A stretch of 45,214 nucleotides of DNA from positions 1-45,214 of the forward strand of contig CABTYO010000017.1 of NCBI GenBank assembly GCA_902489075.1. Direction: 5' to 3'. The notes beneath the pieces were generated by a model. It was given only the letters and a program-made list of their open reading frames with translations, was not told the origin of the DNA and made no database searches. The DNA is from an uncultured Faecalicatena sp. GTDB taxonomy: Bacteria > Bacillota > Clostridia > Lachnospirales > Lachnospiraceae. Both the position numbers and the translations under genes were made by a program. The stretch's first letter is position 1; each line of letters opens with the position of its first letter. Shown piece by piece: positions 40,771 to 45,214 of the stretch.

Positions 40771-42162
40771 ATGGTAGAAAAAACGATGGAAAAAATTGTA
40801 GCTCTTGCGAAAACGAGGGGATTTGTTTACCCGGGTTCTGAAATATACGGCGGACTGGCCAACACCTGGGATTACGGTAATCTTGGCGTAGAGCTGAAGA
40901 ATAACGTAAAGAGAGCCTGGTGGCAGAAGTTTATCCAGGAATCCCCTTACAATGTAGGTGTGGACTGTGCGATTCTGATGAATCCTCAGACATGGGTAGC
41001 ATCCGGACATCTTGGCGGATTCTCCGATCCTCTGATGGACTGCCGTGAGTGTCACGAGCGTTTCCGTGCAGATAAGCTGATCGAGGATTTCTGCGCTGAC
41101 AACGGAATTGCTATTGAAGGTGCAGTTGACGCATGGTCACAGGAGAAGATGACTTCTTTTATCGAGGAGCATCAGATCAAGTGTCCGTCCTGCGGAAAGC
41201 ACAACTTTACAGACATCCGCCAGTTCAACCTGATGTTCAAGACATTCCAGGGTGTTACTGAGGATGCTAAGAATACGGTTTATTTAAGACCTGAGACGGC
41301 ACAGGGTATTTTCGTAAACTTTAAGAATGTACAGAGAACTTCCAGAAAGAAGATTCCGTTTGGTATCGGCCAGATTGGTAAGTCTTTCAGAAATGAGATC
41401 ACACCTGGTAACTTTACATTCCGTACAAGGGAGTTTGAGCAGATGGAATTAGAGTTCTTCTGCGAGCCGGGAACAGACCTGGAGTGGTTTGCATACTGGA
41501 AGCAGTTCTGCCTTGACTGGCTGCATTCTCTTGGAATGAAAGATGAAGAGATCAGATACCGTGACCATGACAAAGAGGAACTTTCTTTCTATAGTAAAGC
41601 TACAACTGACGTGGAATTCTTATTCCCGTTCGGATGGGGCGAGCTGTGGGGAATCGCAGACAGAACTGATTATGACCTGACACAGCATCAGGAAGTATCC
41701 AAGCAGGATATGTCCTACTTTGATGATGAGAAGAAGGAAAAATATATTCCATACGTAATCGAGCCTTCACTTGGCGCTGACCGTATGGTGCTTGCTTTCC
41801 TGTGCAGCGCATATGATGAGGAGGAACTGGAAGGCGGAGACATGCGTACAGTCCTTCATTTCCATCCGGCACTTGCACCTGTTAAGATCGGTGTGCTGCC
41901 ATTATCCAAGAAGCTGAACGAAGGCGCTGAGAAAGTATATGCGGAGTTATCCAGGCTTTACAACTGTGAATTCGATGACCGTGGTAATATCGGTAAGCGT
42001 TACCGCCGTCAGGATGAGATCGGAACACCATTCTGTGTGACTTATGATTTCGATTCTGAGGAAGACGGTGCTGTGACAGTACGTGACAGAGATTCCATGG
42101 AGCAGGAGAGAGTGAAGATCGAAGATCTGAAAGCATACTTCGAGGAGAAGTTCAGATTCTAA
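40771..42162 (+). CDS. glyS: glycyl-tRNA synthetase, dimeric type
   Basis: The 463-residue class II synthetase charges tRNA-Gly. It is the single-chain alpha2 type rather than the GlyQ/GlyS alpha2beta2 type. Seen are SGHLGGFSDPLMDCRECHERFRAD, the motif 2 region TPGNFTFRTREFEQMELEFF and motif 3 EPSLGADRMVLAFL, with a C-terminal anticodon-binding domain (FHPALAPVKIGVLPL). A CPSCGK zinc-ribbon-like insert lies near residue 133. It has its own promoter after recO. Confidence 0.97.
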   Translation: MVEKTMEKIVALAKTRGFVYPGSEIYGGLANTWDYGNLGVELKNNVKRAWWQKFIQESPYNVGVDCAILMNPQTWVASGHLGGFSDPLMDCRECHERFRADKLIEDFCADNGIAIEGAVDAWSQEKMTSFIEEHQIKCPSCGKHNFTDIRQFNLMFKTFQGVTEDAKNTVYLRPETAQGIFVNFKNVQRTSRKKIPFGIGQIGKSFRNEITPGNFTFRTREFEQMELEFFCEPGTDLEWFAYWKQFCLDWLHSLGMKDEEIRYRDHDKEELSFYSKATTDVEFLFPFGWGELWGIADRTDYDLTQHQEVSKQDMSYFDDEKKEKYIPYVIEPSLGADRMVLAFLCSAYDEEELEGGDMRTVLHFHPALAPVKIGVLPLSKKLNEGAEKVYAELSRLYNCEFDDRGNIGKRYRRQDEIGTPFCVTYDFDSEEDGAVTVRDRDSMEQERVKIEDLKAYFEEKFRF

Positions 42163-42355
42163 TTTCATCAGGGCGTGATGCGGTTTGGGAACATTCGCTC
42201 TATCTTGAATAAAACGATCAGGGGACGTAATCTTTTTTGAAAAGGCTGCGTCCCTAACTTAATTTCATTAGAAAAAATATAAAGTGCCGGTACATCGTTT
42301 CATCATGAGAAATCAGTTGCTTTTTCAGGATGTACTGGTCAGATGGGAGGCAATG

Positions 42356-43723
42356 ATGGACAAGAATTTATGGGAAGTCTACACAGAGGAGCAGCTTACA
42401 GAGCTGGAGGCTCTGACTGCGGATTATAAGAAGTTCCTTGATGCAGGCAAGACAGAAAGAGAATGTGTTACAGAAGTGATCAGGCTTGCAGAGGCGGCAG
42501 GATACACCGATCTTGCGGATGCAGGGGAACTGAAAGCGGGAGATAAGGTATATGCGGCCTGGATGGGCAAGTCGATTGCTCTGTTCAATATCGGCGGGGA
42601 GCCTTTGGAACAGGGAATGAATATTCTGGGTGCGCATGTGGATTCACCACGCATGGATTTAAAGCAGAATCCATTGTATGAGGAGAGCGGATTTGCATAT
42701 TTTGATACCCATTATTACGGTGGTATCAAGAAATATCAGTGGGTGACGATTCCTCTGGCAATCCATGGTGTGGCAGTCAAAAAGGACGGGACGAAGGTTG
42801 AGATTGTGATTGGAGAGAAAGAGGACGATCCTGTTTTTGTTGTGACGGATCTTCTGATCCACCTTTCCGGCAAGCAGATGGAAAAGAATGCGGCGGTTGT
42901 TGTGGAAGGCGAGAATCTGGATGTTCTGATCGGCAGCAGGCCGCTTGCAGGAGAAGAGAAGGATGCGGCGGCAGTGCAGATTTTAAAAATTCTGAATGAT
43001 ACATATGGAATCGAGAAGGAAGATCTGATGTCCGCAGAGCTGGAGATCGTTCCGGCAGGCAGGGCAAGGGACTGTGGAATCGACCGCAGCATGATCATGT
43101 CTTATGGACAGGATGACCGTGTCTGTGCGTATACGTCACTGGCTGCCATGCTGAAAATGGATCAGGTGAAGCGCACCTCCTGCTGTATTCTGGTGGACAA
43201 AGAAGAGATCGGCAGTGTGGGAGCAACAGGAATGCATTCCCGTTTCTTCGAAAATGCGGTCGCAGACCTGATGGATAAGCTGGGCGGTTTCTCCGAATTG
43301 AAGCTGCGCCATGCAATGGCAAATTCAACCATGATCTCTTCCGATGTGGGGGCTGCCTTTGACCCGATGTATGCGGATGCGTATGATAAGAAGTCTTCTT
43401 CCTTCTTCGGAAAAGGTCTTGTGATCAAGAAGCATACAGGTTCCAGAGGAAAGAGCGGCTCCAATGATGCGAATGCAGAGTATATCGCGAAGTTAAGAAA
43501 AGTATTTGATGACAACCAGGTGGCGTTCCAGATGACAGAGATGGGCAAGATCGATGTCGGCGGAGGCGGTACGATTGCATACATTCTGGCACAGTTCGGA
43601 ATGGAAGTGATCGACGGCGGCGTTGCTGTACTTTGCATGCATGCGCCATGGGAGATTTCCAGTAAGGCGGATGTATATGAGGCATACCGTGCATACTGTG
43701 CATTTTTGAAGGATATGAGGTAA
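42356..43723 (+). CDS. M18 family aminopeptidase
   Basis: This 455-residue M18 metalloaminopeptidase removes N-terminal residues from cytosolic peptides. Seen are GAHVDSPRMDLK (metal His and Asp), DKEEIGSVGATGM (catalytic Glu), THYYGGIKKYQW, FKDMR at the C-terminus and GGGTIAYILA. The frame opens at 42284, but only the ATG at 42356 has a good ribosome site (GGGAGG at 42345-42350). A paralogue follows immediately. It ends before a 12-bp terminator. Confidence 0.93.
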   Translation: MDKNLWEVYTEEQLTELEALTADYKKFLDAGKTERECVTEVIRLAEAAGYTDLADAGELKAGDKVYAAWMGKSIALFNIGGEPLEQGMNILGAHVDSPRMDLKQNPLYEESGFAYFDTHYYGGIKKYQWVTIPLAIHGVAVKKDGTKVEIVIGEKEDDPVFVVTDLLIHLSGKQMEKNAAVVVEGENLDVLIGSRPLAGEEKDAAAVQILKILNDTYGIEKEDLMSAELEIVPAGRARDCGIDRSMIMSYGQDDRVCAYTSLAAMLKMDQVKRTSCCILVDKEEIGSVGATGMHSRFFENAVADLMDKLGGFSELKLRHAMANSTMISSDVGAAFDPMYADAYDKKSSSFFGKGLVIKKHTGSRGKSGSNDANAEYIAKLRKVFDDNQVAFQMTEMGKIDVGGGGTIAYILAQFGMEVIDGGVAVLCMHAPWEISSKADVYEAYRAYCAFLKDMR

Positions 43724-43730
43724 AGAAACA

Positions 43731-43764
43731 GGCTGAGATACCACAGACGGTATTTCGGCCTTTT
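43731..43764 (+). terminator. terminator between the two M18 genes
   Basis: A 12-bp stem (43731-43742 with 43749-43760, two G-U pairs, loop ACAGAC) is followed by TTTT. Confidence 0.8.
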
Positions 43765-43845
43765 CTTATGCATATTTTCTGCCAGAATCATCCATAATAT
43801 CACTGACACAGGCCGCATCCGGCCCAAAGAAGGGGAGCGATGATC

Positions 43846-45191
43846 ATGAAAAGAAAAAATGCATGGAACGAATACAGTCCACAGGAGAAGAAACGGGCAG
43901 AAGATATCTGTCATGCCTACTGCCATTTTCTGGACTGTTCGAAGACAGAACGGGAATGCGCCGAGGCGGCGGTCAAGCTGGCCAGGGCGCAGGGATACCG
44001 GGATCTCAGGGTGATAAAAGAAGCACACGAAACTCTAAAGCCGGGGGACAAGGTGTATGCCTGCCACATGGAAAAGTCGGTTGTCCTTTTTCAGATTGGT
44101 GCCGAGCCTCTGGAAAAGGGGCTGAATATTCTGGGGGCGCACACGGACTCTCCGAGAATCGATGTGAAGCAGGTTCCTTTATATGAGGAACAGGGGAATG
44201 TCTATCTGGATACACATTATTACGGCGGTGTGAAAAAATATCAGTGGATGGCGCTTCCGCTGGCGATTCATGGTGTTGTGATCCGCAAAGATGGGACCAA
44301 GGTGGAGATCAAGGTCGGGGAAAAGGAAAAAGATCCTGTCTTTGTAATTACGGATCTGCTCCCGCATCTGGGAAAAGAGCAGAACGAGAAAAAGGTCAAA
44401 GATTTTATCGACGCGGAGAAGATGGATCTTCTGATTGGTAATTACCCGGCAGAAAAAGGGGCGGAGAAACATGCACTGGGAAAGAATCATCTGGAAATTG
44501 TAGATGAGGAAGCGACGGCAGAAGAAAATGAGTATGTGAAAAGAAACATTCTGAGGATTCTGCGGGAGCAGTATCATATCGGTGAGGAAGATTTTATTTC
44601 TGCAGAGTTGGAAATTGTGCCGGCAGGAAAAGCAAGGGATCTGGGATTCGACCGGAGCATGATCCTGGCATATGGGCAGGATGACCGCAGTTGTGCGTTT
44701 ACGTCCCTTTTGGCGCTGCTGGAGCTGAAAGTGCCGAGGCGGACTTCCTGCTGTATTCTTGTCGATAAAGAGGAAATCGGGAGTACAGGTGCTACGGGGA
44801 TGCGGTCTCATTTCTTCGAAAACACACTGGCAGAGGTGATGGAGCTGTGCGGGGATTACACAGAGCTTAAGCTGCGCAGGGCGCTGGCAAATTCAAAGAT
44901 GCTGTCATCTGATGTGAGCGCTGCTTATGATCCGATGTTTTCAGAGTATTATGAAAAGAAAAATGCCGCGTATCTGGCGAACGGCCTGGTGTTCAACAAA
45001 TATTCCGGCAGCGGGGGCAAATCAGGGGGGAATGACGCAAATCCTGAATTTATTGCCGAACTGCGGCGGATTATGGAGAAACACCGTGTGACCATACAGA
45101 CGGCAGAGCTGGGAAAAGTAGACAGAGGAGGCGGCGGGACGATCGCTTATCTGATGGCGGACTACGGCATGGAGGTGATCGACTGCGGGGT
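43846..45191 (+). CDS. second M18 family aminopeptidase, cut by the contig end
   Basis: The open frame from 43846 encodes at least 448 residues of an M18 peptidase. The diagnostic segments GAHTDSPRIDVK, THYYGGVKKYQW, DKEEIGSTGATGM and GGGGTIAYLMA are all present. Its C-terminus is missing about 30 residues; after VIDCG V the frame runs into adapter sequence at 45192. It shares perhaps half its residues with the upstream copy but has an extra insertion near residue 205-240 and lacks close DNA identity, so the duplication is old. An AGGGGAG site lies eight bases before the chosen ATG. It probably has overlapping function with its neighbour but different peptide preference. Confidence 0.9.
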
Positions 45192-45214
45192 AGATCGGAA
45201 GAGCACACGTCTGA
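45192..45214. other. Illumina adapter remnant
   Basis: The last 23 bases begin AGATCGGAAGAGCACACG and match the start of the standard Illumina TruSeq read-1 adapter. They are not genomic. The upstream coding frame is interrupted exactly at this point. Confidence 0.97.

Noticed and set aside
43162..44028. 288-codon minus-strand frame over the M18 genes
   Set aside because: It runs antisense over two conserved genes and their terminator, so it is an antisense shadow.

Overview
The window looks like chromosome from a gut-type Lachnospiraceae (Clostridia, Firmicutes). The evidence is AGGAGG-type ribosome binding sites, TTGACA/TATAAT promoters with 17-base spacers, a glpP-glpK locus with a GlpA/GlpB/DUF1667-type anaerobic glycerol-3-phosphate dehydrogenase, the era-yqzL-recO-glyS order, YesM/YesN-like sensor pairs and many sugar ABC operons. 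The genus is inferred from gene style only. The last 23 bases (45192-45214) are Illumina adapter sequence, so the contig really ends at 45191.

Regions. (1) 1-733: no credible gene. It has a 30-base edge hairpin, a GC-rich stretch with recurring CAGAAG-like motifs, and a long nested inverted repeat (about 405-710). (2) 734-9071: a YesM/YesN-type two-component system diverges from a MalF/MalG-type permease pair, a GH31 glycosidase and a URO-D-like protein. No binding protein or ATPase gene lies beside the permeases. An ~80-base tandem repeat sits in the divergent intergenic region. (3) 9121-11896: a CorA-type channel and a membrane-anchored MutS-family ATPase. (4) 11921-23634: a LacI regulator fused to a complete MalE-like solute-binding domain diverges from a ten-gene sugar operon. 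The operon holds a lipoprotein, a GH20/GH67-like hydrolase, RbsA- and RbsC-like transporter parts, a RhaM-like mutarotase, an ASRT-family protein, a creatinase-like M24 protein lacking metal ligands, a creatininase-family hydrolase and a hexapeptide acetyltransferase. It is the best candidate for an undescribed catabolic pathway. (5) 23926-27181: a LytTR regulator and GHKL kinase, a papain-like hydrolase, and a 38-residue reading frame on the opposite strand.

(6) 27422-35588: glycerol metabolism. GlpP and GlpK are followed by an ATC-hydrolase-like gene, an internally deleted sugar isomerase pseudogene and an AAA/DUF4143 ATPase behind two perfect AT-rich palindromes. A promoter-plus-terminator leader (32164-32281) then precedes the three-gene G3P dehydrogenase operon and is a plausible GlpP antitermination target. 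(7) 35689-45191: housekeeping genes, namely an M16C peptidase, era, yqzL, recO, glyS, and two tandem M18 aminopeptidases, the second cut off by the contig end.

How parts work together: polymer- or oligosaccharide-derived sugars enter through ABC importers under two separate control systems, a membrane kinase and a cytosolic dual-sensor repressor. Glycerol is phosphorylated and oxidised in the GlpP-linked block. No insertion sequence, prophage, CRISPR array, tRNA or rRNA was seen.
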